Under the pieces are notes generated by a model, which was given only the letters and a program-made list of their open reading frames with translations, did not search any database and was not told where the DNA came from. Positions 19,501 to 27,400 of a stretch of DNA of 64,000 nt are shown in pieces. Each line of letters opens with the position of its first letter. The first letter of the stretch is position 1. Origin of the DNA: AV80 sp035536995 (lineage in GTDB: Bacteria > Verrucomicrobiota > Verrucomicrobiia > Chthoniobacterales > UBA10450); contig DATLNB010000013.1 of the NCBI GenBank assembly GCA_035536995.1, forward strand, positions 18,435-82,434, written 5' to 3'. Made by a program: the position numbers and the translations under genes.

Positions 19501-19673
19501 ATTCCGCCGCGCGCGATTTCTTCGATCAGATCGTAATGAAACTGAGTGGCGCCTGCCGCTTCGTCGGCGAGCAGACTCGCGCCAAGCAAGCAAACCGGGC
19601 AGAGTCCGCCGAGCGCAGTTTCGCCGAGCTCGCTCCCGCACCGTTCGCAACGGCCCGCCAGGTTCGGGGTCAC
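16506..19673 (-). CDS. Membrane Ser/Thr protein kinase with zinc ribbon and WD40 propeller
   Basis: This is a 1055-residue kinase and the third gene of a sigma-kinase-kinase operon. The N-terminal zinc ribbon has CERC at 9-12 and CPVC at 25-28. The kinase domain is at about 47-315: glycine loop ARGGMGVIY (54-62), Lys76 (VAIK), HRDLKPGN from 167 and DFG at 188-190, all intact. A basic stretch and one membrane segment (about 335-357) precede ~670 residues of WD40 repeats (LAVRHADARLRVWELGGT, VWDLKKL). It starts at GTG 19673 with AAGGA 5-6 nt upstream, 9 bp after the stop of the kinase-TPR gene, so translation may be coupled. It is a paralogue of the 218-3382 kinase. The WD40 part could dock the substrate or sense a periplasmic signal. 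Confidence 0.93.
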   Translation of the reverse strand: MTPNLAGRCERCGSELGETALGGLCPVCLLGASLLADEAAGATQFHYDLIEEIARGGMGVIYRALQHGSQRQVAIKMILGEQVATPGMMERFRAEAEAIAALDHPNILPMYETGDYEGRPFYSMKLVEGGSLRDRMANFRQRPREAARLIATIARAVHHAHQRGILHRDLKPGNILLEEAEEIPYVSDFGLAKWIGRDLGLTLLPTALGTPQYMAPEQVAGASAGLTTATDIYSLGVIFYEMLTGRLPFMGDSALETLRLVAEASAESPRHLDSTVPRDLEVICLKCLAKEPSARYASAGALADDLERWLEGRTILARPSTPPERLWRWAKRNAALATLSLVLLLALIAFAVGSTIAAARLRVSNSRALAAERDALEKLHGSYLAQARASRRTGRAGQRFEALAALEKAARIRSTPELRNEAIAALALTDLQVEKTWPVRKTSNAPIAFDRDLELYAVEADSGAIAIRRVTDQSEVARLPAPEGAPRATFVTPFSKDGKWLAVRHADARLRVWELGGTPRLAVDLTDHPTGGAFPLFPFDCAFDETGLRVAVGLRDGIAIHDLTTGREIARLASEGPPSCLAFDPRGQRLAAVGRTKNNVQIFDVATGMATVTLVHPKFVTPVAWSNDGLWLAAGCEDFGIYLWDAHNGERRAVLTGHRQPPTQLIFDSSGQTLVSTARDKTIRIWNLLTTTQSVLLAAFGTEPVLRLSADGQRLACTSWDVDATILHLTRSDVWRQLRGSTGGERASLFGALDFSPDGSLVVTSSRTTVRLFDAEDGAELAALPFDGEQEKAALFQPDGSALLVSSRDCALSRIPLQRDGDRKKVSLGGREVIDPAKAFLLVSIAPDGSRLALTSRAQGETHLVSLSDPTAKRTVLGGQPEAWYAAFSKDGRWVATSSSGHSTSLNEDVKIWNATTGELARAVDTGGSGMGAFSPDSRQFFANGSKGAQVLEAGSWKAGPELSKEIRDLAVYPTYSPAGGLLFATVGESVRVYRTDTFEPVATLEPPAPLSSGRLRFNADGSRLGVLGSDGSLQVWDLKKLRSALTRLGLDWEP

Positions 19674-19682
19674 GGTTCCTTT

Positions 19683-22600
19683 CTACAGCGGAGCCGCCCG
19701 ATCGAACAAGAGTGAAGGGTCCAGCCCAATCCGGCGCATTAACGCATGAAATCGCGGTTCGGAATGAAGTGCCTTGAAAACCGGCCGGATCGGAACCGCG
19801 TGGATGGCCCCGCCGTGGTCGTCGCAAGCGCGTTCCAGCCACTTGTAAGCCTCCTCCTTCTCCCCCAGCGCCACGTAAACGGACGCAATTTCCTCCCCGG
19901 CCATATACTTTTTCTCGGCGATCTCGAGCAGCTCCGCGAGAATTAGTCGCGCCTCCTGCTCCCGGCCGGTTTTCGCGTAGGTAATGGCCAGACCGGGCTG
20001 GGGGAGGCCCGTTATCTCGCGGGCCTTAAGGAAAAGCGCGATCGCTTCGGGAAACATCCCTTTCTCCCGATAGATGTTGGCCAGGAGCGGTCCTTGGTAA
20101 ATGTAAGTCGGATCGATTTCGGCGGTGCGTTTTGCTTCCACCAGCGCGTCATCCACGCGGTCGGCGGACATATAAGCCATCGCTGCGAAGTTGCTGACGA
20201 TTGGGGAAAGCGGATCGAGCCGGATGGATTCCCTTGCGTAGGCGACACCCTTTTCCTTGTCTCCGTGGGTCAACCAATAAAGAGCCATAAAAATGTGGGC
20301 GGTAGCGGAATTCGGATCGAGCTGGAGCGCGCGGTCCAGCTCCACCTTAAACCCTGGCAGATCCCAATCGAAGATGCGCTTCGCCTCGCCCATCCACATG
20401 TGGGCTTCACCGTTGTCCGGATCGAGGGCGACAGCTTTCTCCGCTGCGGCTTTCATTTTCGGGTAGGCTTCCATCGGCCTGACATAGAGGTCAGCGAGCC
20501 AATTCCATACTTTGGCGATACCGACCCACGGCCTGGCCGAAGTCGGGTCCTTTTCGATTGAGCGTTGAAAGAAATCCAGACTCTTTCGGAGGCCTTCTTC
20601 GCTGCTCTTGTTCGAGAAGAACACCCCTTGCAGGTAGAGCTCATACGCCTCGGTATTTTCACTCCGCGCCGGCCGGCTATCGACCAGCTTCAGCTTCAAC
20701 GCGGCGGTTACCGCCTGGGTAATTTCATCCTGAACGCCGAAAACGCCTTGCAGCTGTCGTTCGTACGTCTTCGACCAGATATGGAATCCGTCGGTTGCCT
20801 TGATTAACTGGACGGTGATGCGAATCCGGTCCCCGTCGCGCCGCAGACTTCCTTCCAGGACGTGGCGGACGCCGAGCTTGGCCGCGATCTCTTTGACGCC
20901 GAGATTGGTGCCTTTGAAGGAGAACGACGAGGTGCGCGCCGCTACCTGGAGATCCTTGATCTGGGCGAGGGAGTCCAGGATGGCCTCGCTCATCCCGTCG
21001 CAAAAATATTCCTGGTCTTTGGCCTGGCTCAAATCGAGGAACGGGAGCACGGCAATGCTTTTCTCGGGCGGAAGGGCAACCGAGGAGTTCGGGCGCGGCA
21101 CGATCTTATCGGCGAGCGCTTCGAAACGCGGTTCCCCCCGAAGCGGGATCAGAAACGGGTCCACCCGGATGAACGCGAGATCCGCTCCGGCCCGGTCTTC
21201 GTAGCTTTTTTCCAGCCAGCGCAGCGCCTCGTCTTTCTGGCCGAGAGCGGCGTAAACCAACGAGAACGCGTAAGCCTGCACGTACCGGGTCTTCGCCAGT
21301 TCAATCATCTCGTTGAGGGTCCTGGTCGCTTCAGCCTTTCTTCCGAGCGCAGCCTGGACGTGGGCGATTTCCGCGAGACCGAAGGGGTCATCATTCAGTT
21401 CCCGCATTTTTAACCACTCAGCCAGTGCCGCCTCGCGTTCGCCTTTGAACTCCAACGCCTCACCAAGGTTGCCGCGGGCGTAGTAGTAGTTCGGATCGAT
21501 CTCGAGGGTACGGCGCAATTGCTCGATGGCCTCATCGTAACGGCCCGTAACGATGTACAGGTACGCGAGATCCGTGTTGATCAGGAGAGAAAGCGGATCG
21601 AGTTCTACGGCGCGCTTCATCTCGGCAAAGGCCTCATCAAACTTTCCCAGCGCGCCCAGGAGCCAGCTGTGCCGCCAGCGTCCGCTGGCGTAGTTCGGAT
21701 TCAGTTCCAGCCCCCGTTGGAATTCAACGGCCGCCTGAACGTAATCGAAATCGTAGACCTGGACCGCTTGGGCGTAGGCGATGTGCGCCTCGGCCAGAGA
21801 GTCGTCGAGCTGGAGAGCTTTTCTCGCTGCTTCCTTCGCCTTCGGATAGCATTCCTGCGGTCTTCCGCCGGTGATGAAGGGGAGCATGAGGTAGGCATCG
21901 GCGAGGCCCGCGTAGGCGGGCGCATAACTCGGATCGGCGGCGGTCGATTGGGTAAAGTAATCGATCGCCTTTCGCAGATCGTCGGCGGTGGTTTTGTTCC
22001 AGAAATAGCGCCCCTTGAGGTACGCCTGGTGCGCTGCCGAGTTCTGGGTGGGCCGCACCGCGATCGCGTGGACCTCCGATCCGCTGAGTCTGGCCTGAAG
22101 TTTCTCGGCCACGGTCTGCGCCACCTCGCTCTCGACCCGGAAAAGATCGGTCGATTTGTAGTCGTAGGAATCGGCCCAGAGATGCGCACCGTTCGTGGCG
22201 TTGATGAGCTGGACTCGAACGCGCACCTGGTCGCCCTGCTTCTGGACGCTGCCCTGGATGACATTCGCTACGGCCAGTTGCCTGCCGATGTCGGAAAGGT
22301 TTTCCCGCGCGCTCTTAAACCGCTGGGTCGAGGTTCGCGAAATCACTTTCAGGTCCGCGATTTTGCCCAGGCGCCCGAGGATCTCTTCTTCCACGCCTTG
22401 AATGAAATAGGCGTTGTCCGGGTCTCGGCTGAGGTTTTCGAAAGGAAGGAGCGCGACGCTTTTTGCCGGCGCAGGTGAGGCGGCGAGTGGCCCGCGTGAG
22501 ACCGCTGACGGGCGCAGAAACACGACCAGCAAAAGCAGCGCGGCGGCGAAGGCAGCCGAGAGGCCGGCCAGGGCGCGATTCCGTCGGGCCCAGCTCCACC

Positions 22601-23552
22601 CCCGTTCCAACGCGGTAGCCGGGCGCGCAAGGATTGTCCGGCCTTCCAGCCATCTTGCTAAATCGTCGGCGAGCGCGGCGGCGGAGGAATAACGGGCGGT
22701 TGGTTCTTTCGCGAGACACTTAAGGCAGATCACCTCAAGGTCGCGGGGCACACTCGGCTTCAGGCTCCGGAGTGGCGCAGGTTCGGTCTCGCGTGAGAGC
22801 CGGAGTGTTTCCAGCGGCGTGTCGGCAATGAAAGGCGGACCGTCGGTCAGCAGTTCGTAAAGGATTGCGCCAAGACTGTAGACGTCCGCCGCCGGGGTCA
22901 GTTTACGCGAGCTTCCCTCGGCTTGTTCCGGAGCGATGTAGTGCGGCGTGCCGAGCGCACTTTGCGCGAGGGTGAGCCGGCTTTCGCGGCCGATCCACCT
23001 CGCCAGGCCGAAGTCGGCGACATACGGCTTACGTTCCGGACCGTCGAGGAGAACGTTGCCCGGTTTGAGGTCGCGATGCAAAATGCCACGGTCATGCGCG
23101 TGATGGACGGCACGCGCGATTGTCGCGACCAGGCGGGCAGCGTCACGCGGCTCGGAAAAATCTGCCGCGCACTCCCGCAGGGTGCCGCCATTCGCGAACT
23201 TCATGCTGTAGAAGGGCCGGCCTTCGGTCTCCCCGATTTCGTAGATCGGCAGGATGTGGGGATCGTCGAGACTGGCGACCGCTTCAGCTTCCGCCCGAAA
23301 CCGTTCCATCATTCCAGGAGTCGCGGCCTGCTCAACCAGGATCATTTTGATCGCGACCTGCCGATTCGAACCGTGCTGGACCGCGCGATAAACCACGCCC
23401 ATCCCGCCGCGCGCGATTTCTTCGATCAGGTCGTAATGAAACGCGGTGCCTTTGTCGGTTTCGTCAGCGAACGCTGCATCCAACAGACAGACGGGGCACA
23501 GGCTTCCGGCCGATTCCGAGAGCAATTCCGCGCCGCACTTAATGCAGGGCAT
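19683..23552 (-). CDS. Ser/Thr protein kinase with two TolB/FlgO-like plus TPR sensor halves
   Basis: A 1289-residue protein. It has a zinc ribbon (CIKC at 3-6, CPVC at 19-22), a kinase domain at ~40-310 with Lys69, HRDLKPGN from 159 and DFG at 180-182, and a membrane segment near 332-352. The extracytoplasmic part is internally duplicated. Each half starts with a TolB-N/FlgO-like domain (VALLPFENLSRDPDNAYF about 370; IAVLPFLDLSQAKDQEYF about 845), with the motif VISRTS or VAARTS, then a VIQGSV/VLEGSL strand, followed by several TPRs. The same domain pair ends the regulator at 61576-63846. Known chassis of this type are adenylate cyclases, CadC-like regulators and kinases. It starts 6 bp after the sigma factor stop. 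The role is presumably signal reception leading to kinase and then sigma-factor output. Confidence 0.9.
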   Translation of the reverse strand: MPCIKCGAELLSESAGSLCPVCLLDAAFADETDKGTAFHYDLIEEIARGGMGVVYRAVQHGSNRQVAIKMILVEQAATPGMMERFRAEAEAVASLDDPHILPIYEIGETEGRPFYSMKFANGGTLRECAADFSEPRDAARLVATIARAVHHAHDRGILHRDLKPGNVLLDGPERKPYVADFGLARWIGRESRLTLAQSALGTPHYIAPEQAEGSSRKLTPAADVYSLGAILYELLTDGPPFIADTPLETLRLSRETEPAPLRSLKPSVPRDLEVICLKCLAKEPTARYSSAAALADDLARWLEGRTILARPATALERGWSWARRNRALAGLSAAFAAALLLLVVFLRPSAVSRGPLAASPAPAKSVALLPFENLSRDPDNAYFIQGVEEEILGRLGKIADLKVISRTSTQRFKSARENLSDIGRQLAVANVIQGSVQKQGDQVRVRVQLINATNGAHLWADSYDYKSTDLFRVESEVAQTVAEKLQARLSGSEVHAIAVRPTQNSAAHQAYLKGRYFWNKTTADDLRKAIDYFTQSTAADPSYAPAYAGLADAYLMLPFITGGRPQECYPKAKEAARKALQLDDSLAEAHIAYAQAVQVYDFDYVQAAVEFQRGLELNPNYASGRWRHSWLLGALGKFDEAFAEMKRAVELDPLSLLINTDLAYLYIVTGRYDEAIEQLRRTLEIDPNYYYARGNLGEALEFKGEREAALAEWLKMRELNDDPFGLAEIAHVQAALGRKAEATRTLNEMIELAKTRYVQAYAFSLVYAALGQKDEALRWLEKSYEDRAGADLAFIRVDPFLIPLRGEPRFEALADKIVPRPNSSVALPPEKSIAVLPFLDLSQAKDQEYFCDGMSEAILDSLAQIKDLQVAARTSSFSFKGTNLGVKEIAAKLGVRHVLEGSLRRDGDRIRITVQLIKATDGFHIWSKTYERQLQGVFGVQDEITQAVTAALKLKLVDSRPARSENTEAYELYLQGVFFSNKSSEEGLRKSLDFFQRSIEKDPTSARPWVGIAKVWNWLADLYVRPMEAYPKMKAAAEKAVALDPDNGEAHMWMGEAKRIFDWDLPGFKVELDRALQLDPNSATAHIFMALYWLTHGDKEKGVAYARESIRLDPLSPIVSNFAAMAYMSADRVDDALVEAKRTAEIDPTYIYQGPLLANIYREKGMFPEAIALFLKAREITGLPQPGLAITYAKTGREQEARLILAELLEIAEKKYMAGEEIASVYVALGEKEEAYKWLERACDDHGGAIHAVPIRPVFKALHSEPRFHALMRRIGLDPSLLFDRAAPL

Positions 23553-23558
23553 TGCTCG

Positions 23559-24308
23559 TCAGGCGGGGGCGGCCAGGACCTTGCGAAGATGCAGAAGCTC
23601 GTCGTCGATCTCTTCCGGGCTCGAAACCGTTCGGCCAATTTCTTCACGCAGTTTGGAACGATAATCACGGCGCAGCCGGTGGATCGTTGTTTTGACCGCG
23701 CTCAATGGGAGCCCGAGCTGCTCGGCTGCGGTCTGGTAGGAGGTCTCGCGCACATCGGACGTAAGGAAGGGCGAGAGGCCATCGAAGAGCCGTGCTTTGC
23801 CGCGCGACACAAATTCCGCGCGCAAATCGGAGACGGTTTGTTCCAGAAGCGCGTGTGCCCAGCGCTTTTCGAAAATGGTTTCCGGCGTTGTGGATTCGAC
23901 CGGCTCGAGGCGATAGCGGGCATCGGCCTCTTCCGCATCGAGACGAATCAATTCCCGGCCGCCGCCGCGTTTCTGCGCGCGCGAGCGTTCGTATTCGTGC
24001 CCCAGAAAATTCTGGAGCGAAGAAAGCAGGAACGTCCGGAATTTTCCGCGGTCCCGGTCCGCCTTGGCGAGCGCGTGCTTTTCCTGAAGGTGCAGGCAAA
24101 AGCCCTGGACCAGGTCCTTGGCATCCTGTTCGTCGTATCCGCGCCGGCGCACATAGGCGTAGAGCGGATACCAATAGGTTTGGAAAAGGCTGGCGAGCGC
24201 TTGCCGGGCGCGGTCGGAATCGACCTCTTCACCGCAGGCCAGGACGATGCTCCAATGAGTGGTATTGAAGCTGGCGTTGCTACCCGGGCGTTCCCGCGGA
24301 GAATCCAC
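23559..24308 (-). CDS. ECF-like sigma factor, first gene of the kinase operon
   Basis: This 249-residue factor is homologous to the one at 5858-6613. Region 2: FNTTHWSIVLACGEEVDSDR, YWYPLYAYVRRRGYDEQDAK and DLVQGF, with the DNA-melting segment KFRTFLLSSLQNFL. Region 4: SYQTAAEQLGLPLSAVKTTI and HRLRRDYRSKL. The C-terminal tail EEIDDELLHLRKVL is shared with the other factor. Its stop (23559-23561) lies 6 bp before the kinase-TPR start and the three genes run in one direction, so it is almost certainly co-transcribed with two kinases. In better-known bacteria, ECF factors next to a Ser/Thr kinase are activated by phosphorylation of region 2; that is inferred here. No anti-sigma factor gene is adjacent. 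Confidence 0.88.
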   Translation of the reverse strand: MDSPRERPGSNASFNTTHWSIVLACGEEVDSDRARQALASLFQTYWYPLYAYVRRRGYDEQDAKDLVQGFCLHLQEKHALAKADRDRGKFRTFLLSSLQNFLGHEYERSRAQKRGGGRELIRLDAEEADARYRLEPVESTTPETIFEKRWAHALLEQTVSDLRAEFVSRGKARLFDGLSPFLTSDVRETSYQTAAEQLGLPLSAVKTTIHRLRRDYRSKLREEIGRTVSSPEEIDDELLHLRKVLAAPA

Positions 24309-24376
24309 GGGCGCGATTCTAAGACCCGGAGATTTAAAGACAAAGCTCGAAAAACTCCGCGGTCCGGCGACCCGCT

Positions 24377-26782
24377 TTACCGGATGTTGTAAGCTTCGAC
24401 CACCGCGACCCCAGAGCTGCCACCGACGCCGCTCACGACTGCGGTGTAGCTGCCAGGCAGCAGGTTAATGAGAATGGCGGACTCGGCCGGATTCGACGGA
24501 GCTGCGCCCGTCGCTGCGATCACGTTTCCCTGGGTCTCCTGCCAGTTGTCGTTCTGCGCGATCTTTGTTCCCTGTCCGTCGAAGAGCTCGAGGTATGGGT
24601 TTTGGAGCGGCTGCTGCACTCCCGCGGCGCTCAGCGATGGTCCGATGGCGCGCAGCAAAATCTTCGCTGGATCGAAACCGACCAGGATGAACCCGCCGAT
24701 CATCACGTTTTGGCCGGTGCGAACGAAACCGCGGGTGCTGATATTGGCGACCACGGCACCCCGGTTCGTGGCGAGATCGTAAAGTTCCACCAGGCCAAGT
24801 CCGGTGCCGCCGTTGTTGCCGCGCAGAATTGCGGTGTGCGAGGTCGTGTCGAGTGGACGGACGACCGCCGCTTCGAGATCGCTCGCCGGCGGGACGCCCG
24901 TCGCCTGAATTTCCTGCGCCTGCGAATCCCGCCAATTGTTATTCGTAACCAGGAGCCCGCTGCTGTTGTAAAGTTCGACGACTGGATCGGCCAGTGTTCC
25001 GGTCAGGCCTGCCGCCTGCAGCGAGGGACCGAGGCCGCGAACGATAACGTCCTTGGTCCCGCTGTTCGTGGGCGATGTGACAATGAACCCCGCGATCAGC
25101 ACGTTCTCGCCTGTCTCCACCGGTAGGCGCGTCGAAATATTCGCGAAGACGGCCGGGTTCAATTCGAAGGCGCCGCAGTCGCAGCCGTATTCATACTCGT
25201 TCGAAGTTCCCACGGAAAGGAGGTCGACCACACCGCTATCACGCTGGTCGTTAGGGGGAAATCCGTTGATCGCCGGGCAAAAGCCGCGATCGAGGGCCGG
25301 GCTTCCGAACGACAAAGCCATTGTATCGGTTGGCCCACCATTGTTGGCGACAGGCCCCAGGAGCGGATCGATAGGCGCCGAGGCCGTGCCGACCTGGCTG
25401 GCGGTTGCCGAGCCAGTCGCCCCAGAGTCATTGCCGATGAGGCAACCGATGGCGTCAAACTCCCCGGAGAGGTCAGGCCCGGCCGGTGCGTCGTTCTTCG
25501 CCACGATGCTGTTCTGCAAGGAGTGCTGGGTCGTGGCGGCACCTGCGGTGACCCCACCGCCTTTTCCGGTTGAGGCATTACCGCTGATAGTGGTGTGATG
25601 AATACTGAGAACGCCGCTGGCTGCGTAGATCGCGCCGCCCGAGCCATCGGGCCCATAGTTGGCGTAGTTCGAACTCAAGGTGGAGCCGGCGATGATCGCC
25701 TGCCCGCGCGCGGTATAAATGGCCCCGCCCAGGCCCGCGGAGTTTGAGATTAGAGCGCAACGATTCAGAAAGAGGTCGCCGACGTTCGAGATGGCGCCGC
25801 CGCGTGGCGCCCCCGCCGAATTATGGGCGATGTTGCCGCGAAATGTGCACTGCGCCACGTTTACCCGCGCCGCGTTGAAAATGGCCGCGCCGCCCTCGGT
25901 CGCGTGGGTGAGACCGTGTTGCAGCGTCACGTTTCGTATGTTCACCGTGCCCGCGGAGACGGTGAAGATGCGCTTGCTGTTGCCCAGGATCGCGATGCGT
26001 CGGGGATCGCCGAAATCGAGGGTCGTCGCGCCGTGGCTGGCAATCAAATCCATCGGCGCCTGGAGCACGATGGATCCCGGCTCGACCGCCGGACCGATTT
26101 CAATCGTGTTTGGACCGACGTTCGCGTTCGCCTGGGTGATCGCGTCCCGCAGCGAACCGGCTCCGCTGTCGTTGCGATTCGTGATTGTAATGGTTTTCGG
26201 GCCATCCTCGCTTTTCAAAGTGATCGACCAGTTGACCAGGGTCCCGGCGTCTCCCGCGCGGTAATCCGTGATCCGCAATTCCCATGAACCGCTCGACTGC
26301 GCCGGCGTCCGGTTTTCCACCGCGTCCAGAGCGGCCTCGAATCGGGCGGAATATGGAGCCTCGCCGTTGGTGATGGGGCGCAGCGTGTCCCGGTCGAAAT
26401 AGGTGTCTTCGAGATTCGCGCCGGTCGCGTTATTGGTCCCGAGGAAAAAGTTCCCGGACGCGCTCACGCCGTTCTCCAGCAACGTCACGGTGGTGCCGTT
26501 CGGGGCGGCGAGCACGATCCGCAATTGCCGCAGGTTAGGGTGGGTCAACCGCACCCGGACATCGACGTCGATGACCTGGCCGAGACTCCCGGGGACGTTG
26601 ATTGAAAGTGTCGAGGTGGTTGTGGCCGCCGTGTGCGGCCCGGCGCCGCCGGTTGCGTCGGCTAACGTCTGCTGCGCGTTCTTCGTGTAAGTCACCGTTC
26701 CCGCCGAGACGACCGCGGTGGTGCCGGCAAGGATTACGGCAGCGACCAGAAGGCAAGCGGAACTCCGTGAAAGCATGCTCAT
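24377..26782 (-). CDS. Secreted protein: proprotein-convertase-P-like domain, beta-helix and paired C-terminal modules
   Basis: An 801-residue protein with signal peptide (MSMLSRSSACLLVAAVILAG). The first mature domain (about 30-190) contains PGSLGQVIDVDVRVRLTHPN, LRIVLAAPNGTTVTLLENG and SGSWELRITDYRAGDAGTL, which match the P-domain (proprotein convertase) beta-sandwich. A parallel beta-helix follows, opened by TITNRNDSGAGSLRDAITQA and carrying repeats such as VNVAQCTFRGN. It ends in a choice-of-anchor Q segment (SPALDRGF, CDCGAFELN). The last ~250 residues are the module pair (NISTRLPVETGENVLIAGF; NISTRGFVRTGQNVMIGGF). It lies 68 bp downstream of the sigma factor start, on the same strand but upstream in transcription order. 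A palindrome-like element TCGTAATC...GGAATTC sits just upstream of its start. Confidence 0.85.
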   Translation of the reverse strand: MSMLSRSSACLLVAAVILAGTTAVVSAGTVTYTKNAQQTLADATGGAGPHTAATTTSTLSINVPGSLGQVIDVDVRVRLTHPNLRQLRIVLAAPNGTTVTLLENGVSASGNFFLGTNNATGANLEDTYFDRDTLRPITNGEAPYSARFEAALDAVENRTPAQSSGSWELRITDYRAGDAGTLVNWSITLKSEDGPKTITITNRNDSGAGSLRDAITQANANVGPNTIEIGPAVEPGSIVLQAPMDLIASHGATTLDFGDPRRIAILGNSKRIFTVSAGTVNIRNVTLQHGLTHATEGGAAIFNAARVNVAQCTFRGNIAHNSAGAPRGGAISNVGDLFLNRCALISNSAGLGGAIYTARGQAIIAGSTLSSNYANYGPDGSGGAIYAASGVLSIHHTTISGNASTGKGGGVTAGAATTQHSLQNSIVAKNDAPAGPDLSGEFDAIGCLIGNDSGATGSATASQVGTASAPIDPLLGPVANNGGPTDTMALSFGSPALDRGFCPAINGFPPNDQRDSGVVDLLSVGTSNEYEYGCDCGAFELNPAVFANISTRLPVETGENVLIAGFIVTSPTNSGTKDVIVRGLGPSLQAAGLTGTLADPVVELYNSSGLLVTNNNWRDSQAQEIQATGVPPASDLEAAVVRPLDTTSHTAILRGNNGGTGLGLVELYDLATNRGAVVANISTRGFVRTGQNVMIGGFILVGFDPAKILLRAIGPSLSAAGVQQPLQNPYLELFDGQGTKIAQNDNWQETQGNVIAATGAAPSNPAESAILINLLPGSYTAVVSGVGGSSGVAVVEAYNIR

Positions 26783-26788
26783 GCCAGA

Positions 26789-26817
26789 GAATTCCGGAAA
26801 GCCGGCGAGCGATTACG
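26789..26817 (-). promoter_or_regulatory. Putative promoter box CGTAATC-N15-GGAATTC
   Basis: Upstream of ATG 26782, the minus strand reads CACTTTTTTCGTAATC, then 15 nt, then GGAATTC. The same pair with exactly the same 15-nt spacing lies upstream of the gene starting at 29230 (29252-29280). A looser relative, TTTTTTCTCG and CTTTGCGGAATGCG, precedes the sigma factor at 6613. This suggests a shared promoter class different from the TGAAAC/CGTTAG group. It is inferred from two exact and one partial match only. Confidence 0.4.
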
Positions 26818-26864
26818 AAAAAAGTGATCGTAAGGCTATTGCACTGCTCCAGGGGACAACCCGG

Positions 26865-26990
26865 GAGCCCCGGACGGGGCCGTCGGACTAAAGCCCGGAC
26901 TGGAGCCCAGCGGAACTCGGGGTGTCTCGTGGAAGAAGAACGAAGCCCCTAACAAGGGGCGGCGGAACGTTGGAGGACGCTGCGATCGCG
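26865..26990. repeat. Intergenic direct repeat, copy 1 (~125 bp)
   Basis: Begins GAGCCCCGGACGGGGC and runs through CTAAAGCCCGGACTGGAGC and GAAGCCCCTAACAAGGGGC to TGCGATCGCG. The second copy is at 27253-27384 in the same orientation, roughly 80% identical by eye. Each copy contains two short hairpins of the GCCCC/GGGGC type. The 618-bp gap 26783-27400 contains no gene and is almost entirely repeats. Confidence 0.75.
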
Positions 26991-27044
26991 CAACACGGTT
27001 TCCGTCACCCCTTGCCAGGGGTTGGATTGATGTTTGCGTTATCC

Positions 27045-27156
27045 CGGAGTTTCGCTGCGCTCCACTCCGGGCTCTATTCCTGCGCGCCGCCGGCGCTGTC
27101 CGGAGTTTCGCTGCGCTTCACGCCGGGCTCTATTCCCGCGCTCCGCCGGCGCTGTC
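27045..27156. repeat. Two tandem 56-bp units
   Basis: Each unit starts CGGAGTTTCGCTGCGCT and ends GCCGCCGGCGCTGTC (27045-27100 and 27101-27156). They differ at a handful of positions (for example CCACTCC against TCACGCC). The phrase CCGGAGTTTCGCTGCGCTCC is the reverse complement of the GGAGCGCAGCGGAACTCCGG phrase in the flanking direct repeats, so all four units belong to one inverted-repeat family. Confidence 0.75.
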
Positions 27157-27252
27157 CCCGGAACCATCCGTGTCATTCGCGCAATCAGCGGTTGAACTCG
27201 GTTTCGCTTCAATTCCTTTCACACCCGCCCTCCAGGCCGCGTAATCGATCCT

Positions 27253-27384
27253 TAGCCCCCCGAAGAGGGGGCGTCGGCCTAAAGCCCGGAGTGGAGCGCA
27301 GCGGAACTCCGGGTCTGTCGATCAAAACGAAGGAAGCCCCTGGAAGGGGCGGCGGAAACTTGGAGGAAGCCGCGATGCCGCCCC
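27253..27384. repeat. Intergenic direct repeat, copy 2 (~130 bp)
   Basis: Begins TAGCCCCCCGAAGAGGGGGC and contains CTAAAGCCCGGAGTGGAGCG and GAAGCCCCTGGAAGGGGC. It is the second member of the pair described at 26865 and ends shortly before the stop codon of the gene at 27401. Confidence 0.75.
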
Positions 27385-27400
27385 ATTCCCCGCAGCGAAT

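Noticed and set aside
22923..24392. Plus-strand open frame of 489 codons
   Set aside because: Runs antisense to both the kinase-TPR N-terminus and the sigma factor, across a real operon junction; not a gene.
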